NCBI RefSeq assembly: GCF_031157275.1
Contig: NZ_JAVIFW010000013.1
Coordinates: 124,001 to 188,000 of the forward strand
DNA: 64,000 bases
Origin: Streptomyces sp. LHD-70
Lineage (GTDB): Bacteria > Actinomycetota > Actinomycetes > Streptomycetales > Streptomycetaceae
Direction: 5' to 3'
Shown here: positions 50,729 to 59,066 of the stretch, in pieces
Position numbering within the stretch: the first letter of the stretch is position 1
How the letters are laid out: each line of letters starts with the position of its first letter
Position numbers and translations under genes: made by a program
The notes under the pieces: generated by a model
The model's database searches: none
What the model saw: only the letters and a program-made list of their open reading frames with translations
What the model was told of the DNA's origin: nothing

Positions 50729-52332
50729 GCACGACCGCCCCGGCCGCCTCGCGTACCGAAAACCGTCACTACGCGCGCGTGGTGCGGGGCGCGACGGCCG
50801 TGTTCGGCGGCCACCGCTCCCTGCGCCCGAGCCCCTACCTGGTCTTCGGCACCCTCTTCTGGGTGCTTGTCTCGGCGGCCGCCTGGCGGGTGCCGATCTG
50901 CTGCGACTTCGGCCAGCACGCGGCCGTCGTCGAGCGCCTCAAGGCCGACCTCCTGAACCCGGCCCACCCGACCGTCGCGCTGCCGGGCGACGGCAGCGCC
51001 TACTACTCGCCGTACGCCGTCATCCAGGGCGCGTTCGCGCAGCTCACCGGGCTCGCGGGCTGGCAGGTCGTCAAGCTCACCGGCGCGGTCAACCTGATCG
51101 TCCTGCTGACCGGCCTGAACCGCGCCGTCAAAACCCTCACCACGCGCGCGTGGGCGCCCGTTCTCGCCCTGGCCTTCATGGTGCTGCTGTGGGGCACGCG
51201 GATGGCCTGGTGGTCCGGGTACCTGGGCCTGATGTCGCTGACGGGGCACCTGCCCTTCCCGTCGACGTTCGGGATCGGGCTCACCTTCTGGGCCTGGGCG
51301 CTGACGGCCCGCCTGGCGCGCTCGGGCGGTTCCCCTCGGGCGTACGCGGGACTCGGCGCGCTGTGCGGACTCGTGCTGCTCGTGCACCCGATCTCGGCGG
51401 TGGCGGCGATGACCGGCGTGCTCGCCTTCGTCGTCGGTCGGCAACGTGACTGGCACGCGCGCGTGGTGGGGTGTTGGGCGCTCGCCGGTGCGGTGGCGAT
51501 TCTGGTCGCGCTGGTGTGGCCGTACTACAGCGTGTTCTCACTCGTCGGCGACCAGAGCGTGCACGGCATCCACGAGCAGCTCTACTCCGAGATGGAGGCC
51601 CGCTTCTGGCTGGCCCTGATCGGCGTACCGGTGCTGTGGCTCCGCCGCCGGAGGGACCGCCTCGACCCGCTGGTCCTCATGTTCGCGGCGGAGGTCCTGG
51701 TCATCGCGTACGGCTGGTTCAGCGGCCACTACACGTACGGCCGGATCCTCGGACTCACCCTGGTCCCCCTGCAGTTCGCGCTCGCCGTGGAGCTGGCCGA
51801 GCCCCGCCCGTGGCCCGTGAGCCGCCGCTTCCTGGCCCAGGCGGCGGCGGTCGGCACGGCGCTCGGCTTCCTCGTCCACGGCGGCGCGGTGGTGCCCCGC
51901 TCGGTCGACCCGATCGGCTTCGACCAGCCGCCGCGCTGGCCGCAGTACGCGTGGGCGGCGCGGCGGATCGCCCCCGGCGAGGTGGTCCTCACCGACGGCT
52001 ACCGCGCGTCCCGCTCGCTGCCCGGCTACGGCCCCAACCTGGTCGCCCCCGCCTGGCCGGACGCGTCCCTCCCGGAGCCGGAACGGACACGGCGCCAGGA
52101 CGCCGTCCACCGCTACCTCGCCGATGACTCGACCCCGGCCGAACGCGCCGCGATCGTCCACGAGTACGACGTCCGCTGGCTCCTCCTCTCCCCCGACCAG
52201 AAGGCGCCGAGGGAGGCGGTGGTGGTGGCTTGGGGTCCGGAGACGGGCGAGGTACTGGCACGCGTGCCTGGCGATCCCGGCCGGGGAAAATCCAGCCCGG
52301 CCCGGGGAAAAACCAGCCCGGCCGGCGCTTGA
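50725..52332 (+). CDS. Polytopic membrane protein, GT-C glycosyltransferase-like
   Basis: 535 residues with about 10-11 hydrophobic segments, then a soluble C-terminal part. The first outer loop has acidic residues (CCDFGQHAAVVERL) and SAYYSPYAVIQGAF, a layout typical of GT-C enzymes that use polyprenyl-phosphate sugars outside the membrane. No family signature is decisive. GTG start coupled to the preceding gene. The last residues (about GDPGRGKSSPARGKTSPAGA) and the stop codon are encoded by interspersed repeat DNA, so the natural C-terminus was probably replaced or extended. Confidence 0.7.
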   Translation: MSTTAPAASRTENRHYARVVRGATAVFGGHRSLRPSPYLVFGTLFWVLVSAAAWRVPICCDFGQHAAVVERLKADLLNPAHPTVALPGDGSAYYSPYAVIQGAFAQLTGLAGWQVVKLTGAVNLIVLLTGLNRAVKTLTTRAWAPVLALAFMVLLWGTRMAWWSGYLGLMSLTGHLPFPSTFGIGLTFWAWALTARLARSGGSPRAYAGLGALCGLVLLVHPISAVAAMTGVLAFVVGRQRDWHARVVGCWALAGAVAILVALVWPYYSVFSLVGDQSVHGIHEQLYSEMEARFWLALIGVPVLWLRRRRDRLDPLVLMFAAEVLVIAYGWFSGHYTYGRILGLTLVPLQFALAVELAEPRPWPVSRRFLAQAAAVGTALGFLVHGGAVVPRSVDPIGFDQPPRWPQYAWAARRIAPGEVVLTDGYRASRSLPGYGPNLVAPAWPDASLPEPERTRRQDAVHRYLADDSTPAERAAIVHEYDVRWLLLSPDQKAPREAVVVAWGPETGEVLARVPGDPGRGKSSPARGKTSPAGA

Positions 52333-52425
52333 GGACGAGGCCGGAGGCCGACAATCCAGCCCGTCCGGCGTTTGAGGACGAGGCCGGAGGCCGATGGGGG
52401 TCTGGGGGCGGAGCCCCCAGGTGCC
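52262..52425. repeat. Interspersed repeat cluster overlapping a gene end
   Basis: Three partial copies: aaatccagcccggcccgggg, aaaaccagcccggccggcgc with ttgaggacgaggccggaggc, and aatccagcccgtccggcgtt with tgaggacgaggccggaggc, then tgggggtctgggggcggag. The first two copies lie inside the preceding coding sequence. Confidence 0.85.
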
Positions 52426-52463
52426 GAGCCCCGGACCACGGCAAGTGGACGTCGACGTAAGAC

Positions 52464-54071
52464 CTACTCCACCGGCGGCCAGCCGACCGGCTTCTCCGGC
52501 GGCCGCCGGAGGTAGTGCCGCAGCACCCCGCTGCGCGTCTGGTACTCGTCCCGCAACAGGAACTCCTCGTTCACGACGGTGAGTTTCGCCCGCTCGGTCG
52601 CGCTCTTCGGGTTCCACTCGGCACTCGCCGCGTACGGCTCCGCGAGCAGCCACACATGCTCCAGGTTCGCGAGCCGCCGCCGCAGTTCCGCCGGGCCGGT
52701 CTCCTCGCCGTACAGCGTTCCGGAGGCGGCGGCGGTGCGCGCGAGGGCGATGTCGTTGGTGTTCCGGAACTCGTGCGGGTAGGCGAGCGCGGTGCGCCGC
52801 CCGACGGACGGCAGGTAGAGCATCGCGTCGCCCGGACCGATCCGCTCCGCCACGAGCTGGGCGACCGCCGCCGGATCGTCGGGCCGCTGCTCCGTCGTAC
52901 GGTCGTCCCGGTGCAGCGGCAGCTGCCAGCAGAACGCGAGGCCGAGGACGGCCGCCCCGAAGACCGCGCCGCCCGCGCGGCGACCGGGCCGGGAGCGCAT
53001 CATCCGTACGCCACGGGCGATCCGCTCGGCACCCGCGGCGGCGCACAGCGGCGCACCGGCGAGGGCGAAGAACAGGTAGCGGTCGTGGTGCAGCGGCGTG
53101 TACTGCGAGGCCGCGAGGAGCACCAGCGGAGGCAGCACCATCAGCGGCATGGCGACCGCGTTGAGCGAGAGCCGGCCGGTGCGCTCCAAGGGCGAGTTGA
53201 GGGAGACGCAGGCGAGCAGCAGGGCCGCGGTGAGCACGAGTTCCGTCGGCCCGGCGAAGGCCTTGAGGAGGGAGGCGGAGCCGCCCTCGTCGGAACCCGC
53301 GAGCCAGGCGGCGTGCTCGCTCTGGCCGAGGGTGAGCCGGGCCAGCGGCAGCAGCACGGTGAGCGCGGCGCAGCCGCAGACGGCCCAGTTGCGCCAGGCC
53401 CGCGGGTCGAGCCGCTTCCAGGAGAGCAGCAGCGTGACGGCGTGCGCGAGCAGGATCAGCGCGGCGAGCTGGTGCAGCAGGACGGTCACGGTGACGACGG
53501 CCCCGTACAGGCACCAGTCCTTGACACGGCCCTGCCGCACGGCCCGGACGAGGAGCAGCGTGGCACCGGTGACTCCGGCGGCGACGAGGGCGTAACTGCG
53601 GCCCTCCTGGGCGTAGTACCCGGTGAGCGGGGTGGCCACGTAGAGGAGTCCGGCCCAGAGGCCGACGCGGGGGCGGGCGAGGCGGACGCCGAGTGCGGCG
53701 ATCAGGGCGGCGGTGGCGGCGCCGGCGAACACCGACGGCAGCCGCAGGGCGACTTCGCCGGGGTGCACGGCGAGCACGGCGTGCATCAGGAGGTAGTAGA
53801 GGCCGTGGACGGCGTCGGCGCTGCCGAGCAGCCGCACGATCTCGGGGAGCGAGCGGGTGGCCACCTGGTGGGTGACCCCTTCGTCGCGCCACATGGATTC
53901 GCGGTCCAGGCCCCAGAGGCCGAGGAGGAGCATGGCGGCGGCGGGAACGAGCACGGCCGTGGCGGCCGGCCTGGCGGTGAGTGCAGCCCATGCGGTGCGG
54001 ATGTGGCCCGGCGCGGCGGCCGTGGCGGACGGTCCGGCAGCGAGGGCCGCACGAAGAGTCGTGACGTGCAT
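52464..54071 (-). CDS. GT39/PMT-like membrane glycosyltransferase
   Basis: 535 residues with about 10 membrane helices. The first extracytoplasmic loop after helix 1 has SMWRDEGVTHQVATRSLPEI, the acidic-motif position of GT39/ArnT-like enzymes, and the next region GLYYLLMHAVLAVHPGEVAL fits the same group. A soluble C-terminal domain of about 130 residues follows. Such enzymes transfer a sugar from polyprenyl phosphate to an exported acceptor. It is divergent from the GT87-like gene; both may use donors related to the DprE1/2 products. Confidence 0.8.
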   Translation of the reverse strand: MHVTTLRAALAAGPSATAAAPGHIRTAWAALTARPAATAVLVPAAAMLLLGLWGLDRESMWRDEGVTHQVATRSLPEIVRLLGSADAVHGLYYLLMHAVLAVHPGEVALRLPSVFAGAATAALIAALGVRLARPRVGLWAGLLYVATPLTGYYAQEGRSYALVAAGVTGATLLLVRAVRQGRVKDWCLYGAVVTVTVLLHQLAALILLAHAVTLLLSWKRLDPRAWRNWAVCGCAALTVLLPLARLTLGQSEHAAWLAGSDEGGSASLLKAFAGPTELVLTAALLLACVSLNSPLERTGRLSLNAVAMPLMVLPPLVLLAASQYTPLHHDRYLFFALAGAPLCAAAGAERIARGVRMMRSRPGRRAGGAVFGAAVLGLAFCWQLPLHRDDRTTEQRPDDPAAVAQLVAERIGPGDAMLYLPSVGRRTALAYPHEFRNTNDIALARTAAASGTLYGEETGPAELRRRLANLEHVWLLAEPYAASAEWNPKSATERAKLTVVNEEFLLRDEYQTRSGVLRHYLRRPPEKPVGWPPVE

Positions 54072-54110
54072 GCGCCACAGTTTGTGCTATTAACTCACCG
54101 ATCCTGTGGA

Positions 54111-54139
54111 TTGACGGCGCCTCAGATGGTTTGTACGAC
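54111..54139 (+). promoter_or_regulatory. Candidate promoter of the GT87-like gene
   Basis: TTGACG (54111-54116), 17-base spacer, TACGAC (54134-54139). The -35 is good and the -10 moderate. Transcription would start within about 10 bases of the ATG at 54154. Confidence 0.4.
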
Positions 54140-54153
54140 CTACGCTGCCCTCG

Positions 54154-55437
54154 ATGACCACGACACTCATGCCGCCGCCCGCCACGCCCCCGGCCGACCG
54201 CCGCGCCACCGTCCGAGCCCTGCTGGCCCTGGTCACGGCCTGGGCGGCGACGCGTGCCGTGATGCTGGTCCTGCTCGCCCGGGACGGCCGCCACCCGCTC
54301 GGCGTCGGCGGCATCGCCCGCGAGGTGCACGAGCTGTACTTCCACTGGTTCGGCGTACTGACCGAGGGCGGATTCCCGCTCGACGACCCGCTCTGGCAGT
54401 ACCCACCGGCCGCGGGCCCGGTGCTGCTCTCCCCCGCGCTGCTCCCCGGGCTCAGCTACTTCCAGGGCTTCGTGGCCCTGGCCCTGCTCGCGGACGCCGC
54501 CGTCGCGGTCGCGCTCGCCGGCGCGGGGCGCCGTCCGGGGCGCAGCCTCGCCGGGGCCGCGCTCTGGGTCGGCGGTCTGCCGCTGCTCCTGCACATCCCG
54601 CTCGCCCGGTACGACGTGCAGGTCACCGCGCTCGCCGTGCTCGCCCTGCTGTGCGTGGCGCGCAGACCTCGCGCGGCCGGGGTGCTCGCCGCGCTCGGAG
54701 CCCTCGTGAAGGTCTGGCCCGCGCTCGCGCTGCTCGGCACCCCGCGCGGGCGCACCACGCGCGCGTCCTGGGCCGCCGCGCTCGCCGCCGCCGCGGCGCT
54801 GCTCCTCGTCCTTGTGGCCGCCTTCGAGCACCCCTTCGCGTTCCTGCGCCAACAGGGCGGCCGGGGCGTGCAGATCGAGTCGCTCGGCGGCACGGCGCTC
54901 GCGTTCGCGCGGCTCGCGGGACAGCCCCTGCACGTCGAGTACCGCTTCGGCGCGATGGAGTTCACCGGCCCGTACGTCACGGCCGTCGCCCACGCCTCGC
55001 TGCTCGCGACGGTGCTGGGCGGCGCGGCACTGCTGCTCTGGCGGGTGCGGGCCCGGCGCTGGACGGAGGCCACGCCCTTCGACGCGGCGCTCTGCGCGGT
55101 GCTCGTCTTCACGGTCACGAGCCGGGTGATCAGCCCGCAGTACCTCATCTGGCTGCTCGGCCTCGCCGCGGTCTGCCTCAGCTCCCGCGCGACCAGCCAG
55201 CGCCCGGCCGCGGCCCTGGTCACGGCCGCCGCGGCGGTCACCACGCTCGGCTATCCGCTGCTGTACGAGGACGTCATGGCCTCCACCTGGACCGGCACAC
55301 TCGTCCTGTTCGTACGGAACGTCCTGCTCGTCACAGCCGTCTTGCTGTCCTGGCGGGGGCTCTGGCGTTCCACGGTCTCCGCCCACCCTCCACGCGGGAC
55401 TCCACTTCGGACTGCCACGCCCACCAAACCCCGCTAG
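54154..55437 (+). CDS. GT87-like membrane mannosyltransferase (DUF2029 type)
   Basis: 427 residues with about 10 helices. Typical group features are an acidic first loop (REVHELYFHWFGVLTEGGFP), ARYDVQVTALAVLALL, GALVKVWPALALLG and SPQYLIWLLGLA. GT87 proteins add mannose from polyprenyl-phosphomannose on the outer face of the membrane in actinobacteria. The exact donor here is unknown. The C-terminus is basic and hydrophilic. Confidence 0.82.
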   Translation: MTTTLMPPPATPPADRRATVRALLALVTAWAATRAVMLVLLARDGRHPLGVGGIAREVHELYFHWFGVLTEGGFPLDDPLWQYPPAAGPVLLSPALLPGLSYFQGFVALALLADAAVAVALAGAGRRPGRSLAGAALWVGGLPLLLHIPLARYDVQVTALAVLALLCVARRPRAAGVLAALGALVKVWPALALLGTPRGRTTRASWAAALAAAAALLLVLVAAFEHPFAFLRQQGGRGVQIESLGGTALAFARLAGQPLHVEYRFGAMEFTGPYVTAVAHASLLATVLGGAALLLWRVRARRWTEATPFDAALCAVLVFTVTSRVISPQYLIWLLGLAAVCLSSRATSQRPAAALVTAAAAVTTLGYPLLYEDVMASTWTGTLVLFVRNVLLVTAVLLSWRGLWRSTVSAHPPRGTPLRTATPTKPR

Positions 55438-55473
55438 TCGGACAATTCCTCGTAAGGGCTAAAATTCCGACCT

Positions 55474-57102
55474 ATGAACAGCGCTCCGTCTCAGCAGCCC
55501 CAGGTGTGCGTCGTCGTCATCGGATTCAACGACGCGGCCCATGTGGCGGACGCGGTGCGCTCGGCGCTCGGCCAGGGCGCCGCGGTCCGCGAGGTCATAG
55601 CCGTCGACGACTGCTCCACCGACGAGAGCCCCGAGCTCCTCGGCCGCCTCGCCGCCGAGGACCCGCGCCTGAGACTGGTCCTGCGCAGCGCCAACAGCGG
55701 CGGCTGCGGCACCCCGCGCAACGACGGCATCGACGCCTGCACCTCGCCGTACGTGATGTTCCTCGACAGCGACGACATCCTGCCGCCCGGCGCGGTCGAC
55801 ACCCTGCTCACCGCCGCCACCGAGCACGGCACCCAGGTCGCCGCCGGCCGCTGCGTCCGCCGCGAACTGCCCTCCGGGCGCGAAGTCCCCTGGCAGCCCG
55901 AGCTGTACGACTCCCCCGCGATCGTCGACCGCCCGGAGAAGCGGACCCGGCTCGTCCACGACACGCTCTGCGTCAACAAGCTCTACCGCACCGACTTCCT
56001 CCGCGAGCACGGCATCCGCTTCCCCGACGGCCGGTTCGTCTACGAGGACTTCGTGTTCACCGCGCGCGTGCTCGCCGCCGCCCCGCGCCTCGCGCTCGTC
56101 CCCGACACCGTCTACATCTGGCACGTCCGCCGCGCCGCCGCGAAGCTCTCCCTCTCCCTGGACCGGGCGGGCGTCGCGAACTGGCGGGCCCGCGTGGAGG
56201 CCCACCGCCAGGTCGTCGAGATCCTCCTCGACGCCGGTGAGAAGAAGCTGGCCCGCGCCGCCCGCGCCAAGTTCCTCGACCACAGCCTGCGGATGTACGC
56301 CAAGGAGCTGGACCAGCGCAGCGCCGAGTACCGCCGCGCCTGGTGGGACAGCACGCGCGCGTACCTCCAGACCTTCGACGACGCCGACTTCGCGCTCGCC
56401 CCCGCCCCCGGCCGGGTCATCGGCCGTGTCGTCCTGGCCTCCCCCGAGCCCGTCGACCTGAACCGCCTCAAGCAGGTCGCGGCCGGCCCGGCCCGCCTCG
56501 TCCCGCCGTACGCACAGGCCGCCGACGGGACGCCCGTCTGGTCCGAGCAGCTGCCCCAGGTGACGCTCGACCACCTCCTGGTCCGCCCGATGCGGCTGCT
56601 CCCGCTGGCCGTCGACGCCGAACTGCGTCCACGCGCGCGTGCATCCGCACTCCGGCTGCGCCTGCACGAGCTGTACGGCAGGGTGGCCGCGGCCGAGCCG
56701 ACCACCGTCGACGTCGAGCTGCGCCACCGCGACAGCGGCCGCTGCGGCCTCCGCCGTACGGCGGCCTGGTCCCCGGAGTCCGGCGGGGCCGGCTGGACCG
56801 CGCTGCTCCTGGTCGACCTGGCCGCGCTCGACACCGGGGTGTGGGACGTGAAGGCGCGGGTGCGCTTCGCCGACGGCACGGCGCGCGACACGACGGTGCG
56901 CGCGGTCGAGGGCGCGGGCCTGCTGCGATCCGCCGCCCGCCCGCACCCGCGCCGCGGCGTGCTGCTCGTACGCCCGTACGCCACCACCTCAGGCAACCTC
57001 GCGCTACGCCTCTCGGTCGGGACGCGCAGCGCGGCGGGCATGCTGCGCCGGAAGGCGGTACGGCTGCTGACGTCGGTCGGACTCAGGCCGTCCGACGGAT
57101 AA
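55474..57102 (+). CDS. GT2 glycosyltransferase with beta-rich C-terminal domain
   Basis: 542 residues. The GT2 domain is VCVVVIGFNDAAHVADAV with VDDCSTDES, FLDSDDILPP and YEDFVFTARVL. The C-terminal part (about 330-520) is a beta-rich domain like those in the middle of the TagF-like fusions (VDVELRHRDSGRCGLR; VWDVKARVRFADGTARD), but no TagF domain follows. It probably transfers one hexose or hexosamine from a nucleotide donor. A -10-like TAAAAT lies shortly before the ATG. Confidence 0.85.
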   Translation: MNSAPSQQPQVCVVVIGFNDAAHVADAVRSALGQGAAVREVIAVDDCSTDESPELLGRLAAEDPRLRLVLRSANSGGCGTPRNDGIDACTSPYVMFLDSDDILPPGAVDTLLTAATEHGTQVAAGRCVRRELPSGREVPWQPELYDSPAIVDRPEKRTRLVHDTLCVNKLYRTDFLREHGIRFPDGRFVYEDFVFTARVLAAAPRLALVPDTVYIWHVRRAAAKLSLSLDRAGVANWRARVEAHRQVVEILLDAGEKKLARAARAKFLDHSLRMYAKELDQRSAEYRRAWWDSTRAYLQTFDDADFALAPAPGRVIGRVVLASPEPVDLNRLKQVAAGPARLVPPYAQAADGTPVWSEQLPQVTLDHLLVRPMRLLPLAVDAELRPRARASALRLRLHELYGRVAAAEPTTVDVELRHRDSGRCGLRRTAAWSPESGGAGWTALLLVDLAALDTGVWDVKARVRFADGTARDTTVRAVEGAGLLRSAARPHPRRGVLLVRPYATTSGNLALRLSVGTRSAAGMLRRKAVRLLTSVGLRPSDG

Positions 57103-57106
57103 TTCA

Positions 57107-57186
57107 GCCCGTCCGGGGGCACCTCCCAGCGCTAGCTGGGGGAGTTCGAGGACGAGCCCGAAGGGCGATCGACGGCGCCCGAGTCG
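57107..57186. repeat. Interspersed repeat with internal hairpin
   Basis: Starts cagcccgtccgg, is interrupted by a hairpin (cctcccagcgctagctggggg), and ends with a 36-base block (57148-57183) that is the exact reverse complement of 21743-21778. It lies just after the GT2 stop codon. Confidence 0.85.
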
Positions 57187-57275
57187 CACGCACCGACCAA
57201 GACCGCGGAACCCCGGCCAGGGCCCACGCGTTACCGTCACACCACCACAAACATCGCACGCGGAACAGGGTGACC

Positions 57276-58256
57276 ATGACCTGGCTGATCACCGGCGGAG
57301 CCGGCTACATCGGGGCGCACGTCGTCCGCGCCATGACCGAGGCGGGCGAGCGGGCGGTCGTCCTGGACGACCTCTCCACCGGATTCGCCGAGCGCGTCCC
57401 CGAGGGAGTGCCGCTCGTCCAGGGCTCCACCCTCGACCGGGCGCTGCTCGACCGCGTCATTGCGGACCACGGCATCACCGGCGTCGTCCACCTCGCGGCG
57501 AAGAAGCAGGTCGGCGAGTCCGTGGAGCAGCCGCTGCGCTACTACCGCGAGAACGTCGAGGGCCTGCGCACCCTCCTCGAAGCGGTCACCGACGGAGGCG
57601 TGCCCAGCTTCGTCTTCTCCTCCTCCGCCGCCGTCTACGGCATGCCGGACGTCGACCTCGTCACCGAGGAGACCCCCTGCACGCCGATGAATCCGTACGG
57701 CGAGACGAAGCTCGCGGGCGAGTGGCTGGTCCGGGCGGTCGGCCGGGCGCACGGTCTGTCGACGGCCTGCCTGCGGTACTTCAACGTGGCGGGCACGGCG
57801 GCCCCCGAGCTCGCCGACACCGGTGTGTTCAACATCGTCCCGATGGTCTTCGAGCGCCTCACCGCAGGCGAGCCCCCGCGCATCTTCGGCGCCGACTACG
57901 ACACCCCGGACGGCACCTGCGTCCGTGACTACATCCACGTGGCCGACCTCGCCGACGCCCACGTGGCCGCCGCCCGCAAACTGGCCACGGCCCCCGGCTC
58001 CGACCTGACGGTCAACATCGGCCGCGGCGAAGGAGTTTCGGTGCGCGAGCTGATCGACCTGATCAACGACGTGACGGGGTACGGCATCGCCCCGCAGGTC
58101 GACCCGCGCCGCCCAGGCGACCCGGCGCGCGTCGTCGCCTCGGCCGAGCGGATCTCCGCGGAGCTCGGCTGGAAGTCCCGGCACGACGTACGCGCGATGA
58201 TCACGTCGGCGTGGGCGGGCTGGGTGCTCCGGCACCCGGAGGCCGCGCGCGGCTGA
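57276..58256 (+). CDS. galE: UDP-glucose 4-epimerase
   Basis: 326 residues, extended SDR. NAD loop GGAGYIG (7-13), FSSSAAVYG with catalytic Ser near 117, and Tyr141/Lys145 in NPYGETK. It interconverts UDP-glucose and UDP-galactose (or the GlcNAc/GalNAc pair) and so supplies a donor for the glycosyltransferases around it. It is followed by a bidirectional terminator. Substrate preference is not readable. Confidence 0.92.
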   Translation: MTWLITGGAGYIGAHVVRAMTEAGERAVVLDDLSTGFAERVPEGVPLVQGSTLDRALLDRVIADHGITGVVHLAAKKQVGESVEQPLRYYRENVEGLRTLLEAVTDGGVPSFVFSSSAAVYGMPDVDLVTEETPCTPMNPYGETKLAGEWLVRAVGRAHGLSTACLRYFNVAGTAAPELADTGVFNIVPMVFERLTAGEPPRIFGADYDTPDGTCVRDYIHVADLADAHVAAARKLATAPGSDLTVNIGRGEGVSVRELIDLINDVTGYGIAPQVDPRRPGDPARVVASAERISAELGWKSRHDVRAMITSAWAGWVLRHPEAARG

Positions 58257-58278
58257 CCCAGCAGCACATGCACAGCCC

Positions 58279-58314
58279 AAGGGGGCGCCGGGTTCACGGA
58301 ACCGGCGCCCCCTT
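58279..58314. terminator. Bidirectional terminator between galE and the tetR-type gene
   Basis: Arms aagggggcgccgggtt and aaccggcgccccctt pair almost perfectly around cacgg. It lies between convergent genes. Confidence 0.9.
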
Positions 58315-58332
58315 CGCGTACCCGCTACTTCC

Positions 58333-58944
58333 TCACAGCGCCCGCAGCCCCGCGGCCGTGGCCGCTGCCAGCCTGCCCAGGTAGCCCTTCGGCAGGTCGG
58401 CCCGCACGACGACCGAGCGCCAGTAGAGCGGGCCCGAGACCAGGTCGAGGGCGAGGTCCTCGTCGATGCGGGCGCGCAGTTCGCCGCGGGCGACGGCGGC
58501 CTGCACGATGCCGCTGGCCACGCTGTGCTGCCCTTCGCGCAAAGCTTTCTGCAGGGCCTGGGCGATCTCCGGGTTGCGGGCCGCCTCCGCTTGCAGGTCC
58601 GGGATGATCTGCCCGGCCACCGGGTGCTTCAGGGCGCGCGACGTGACCTCGTAGAGCAGCCGCAGGTCGCCTTCGAGGCTGCCCGTGTCCGGCGCCGGGA
58701 GGCCCTGCACCGCCACCGCCGAGACCAGGTCGAGGACCAGGTGCAGCTTGGACTTCCAGCGGCGGTAGACCGCCGTCTTGCCGACGCCCGCGCGGCGCGC
58801 GATGCCCTCGATCGACATCCGTGCGTAGCCGACGGCGGCGAGCTCCTCGAAGACCGCGGCGCGAATGGCCTCGGTCACATCCTCACGGAGTACGGCGGCG
58901 CCCGCGGGGGCTCTGCGGCGGGTACCACCGGGGCTTTCAGTCAT
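58333..58944 (-). CDS. TetR family transcriptional regulator
   Basis: 203 residues. The N-terminal helix-turn-helix reads ARMSIEGIARRAGVGKTAVYRRWKSK (split: turn IARRAGVGKTAVYRRW, about 48-63), and the C-terminal ligand domain has the layout of the TetR_C group (LYEVTSRALKHPVAGQI). A -10-like TATGCT ends six bases before the ATG, which predicts a leaderless mRNA. It is divergent from the TagG/TagH exporter genes and probably controls them and itself through the palindrome at 58963-58990. Confidence 0.9.
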   Translation of the reverse strand: MTESPGGTRRRAPAGAAVLREDVTEAIRAAVFEELAAVGYARMSIEGIARRAGVGKTAVYRRWKSKLHLVLDLVSAVAVQGLPAPDTGSLEGDLRLLYEVTSRALKHPVAGQIIPDLQAEAARNPEIAQALQKALREGQHSVASGIVQAAVARGELRARIDEDLALDLVSGPLYWRSVVVRADLPKGYLGRLAAATAAGLRAL

Positions 58945-58950
58945 GGCACC

Positions 58951-58956
58951 AGCATA
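58951..58956 (-). promoter_or_regulatory. Candidate -10 box of the TetR gene
   Basis: TATGCT on the minus strand, six bases before the ATG. A leaderless transcript is expected. No matching -35. Confidence 0.4.
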
Positions 58957-58962
58957 GGACGG

Positions 58963-58990
58963 GACGACGAAACGGTTGCGTTCCGACGTC
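58963..58990. promoter_or_regulatory. Candidate TetR operator
   Basis: A 28-base imperfect palindrome, arms gacgacgaaacg and cgttccgacgtc (10 of 12 complementary) around gttg. It overlaps the proposed -35 of the exporter promoter and lies just upstream of the tetR -10. Confidence 0.6.
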
Positions 58991-59005
58991 GCGGCGCTCT
59001 ACCCT
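58976..59005 (+). promoter_or_regulatory. Candidate promoter of the TagG/TagH exporter genes
   Basis: TTGCGT (58976-58981), 18-base spacer, TACCCT (59000-59005). It lies inside or next to the palindrome, about 60 bases before the GTG at 59067. Confidence 0.45.
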
Positions 59006-59066
59006 CGGCGTGACGACGATACGGGTCCGTCCCGACGTTGGTCCCGACGTAAGGAGCCGGTCGGCA

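Noticed and set aside
51538..55386. 1,282-codon minus-strand frame across several membrane-protein genes
   Set aside because: Covers genes on both strands and has no hydrophobic or catalytic pattern of its own.
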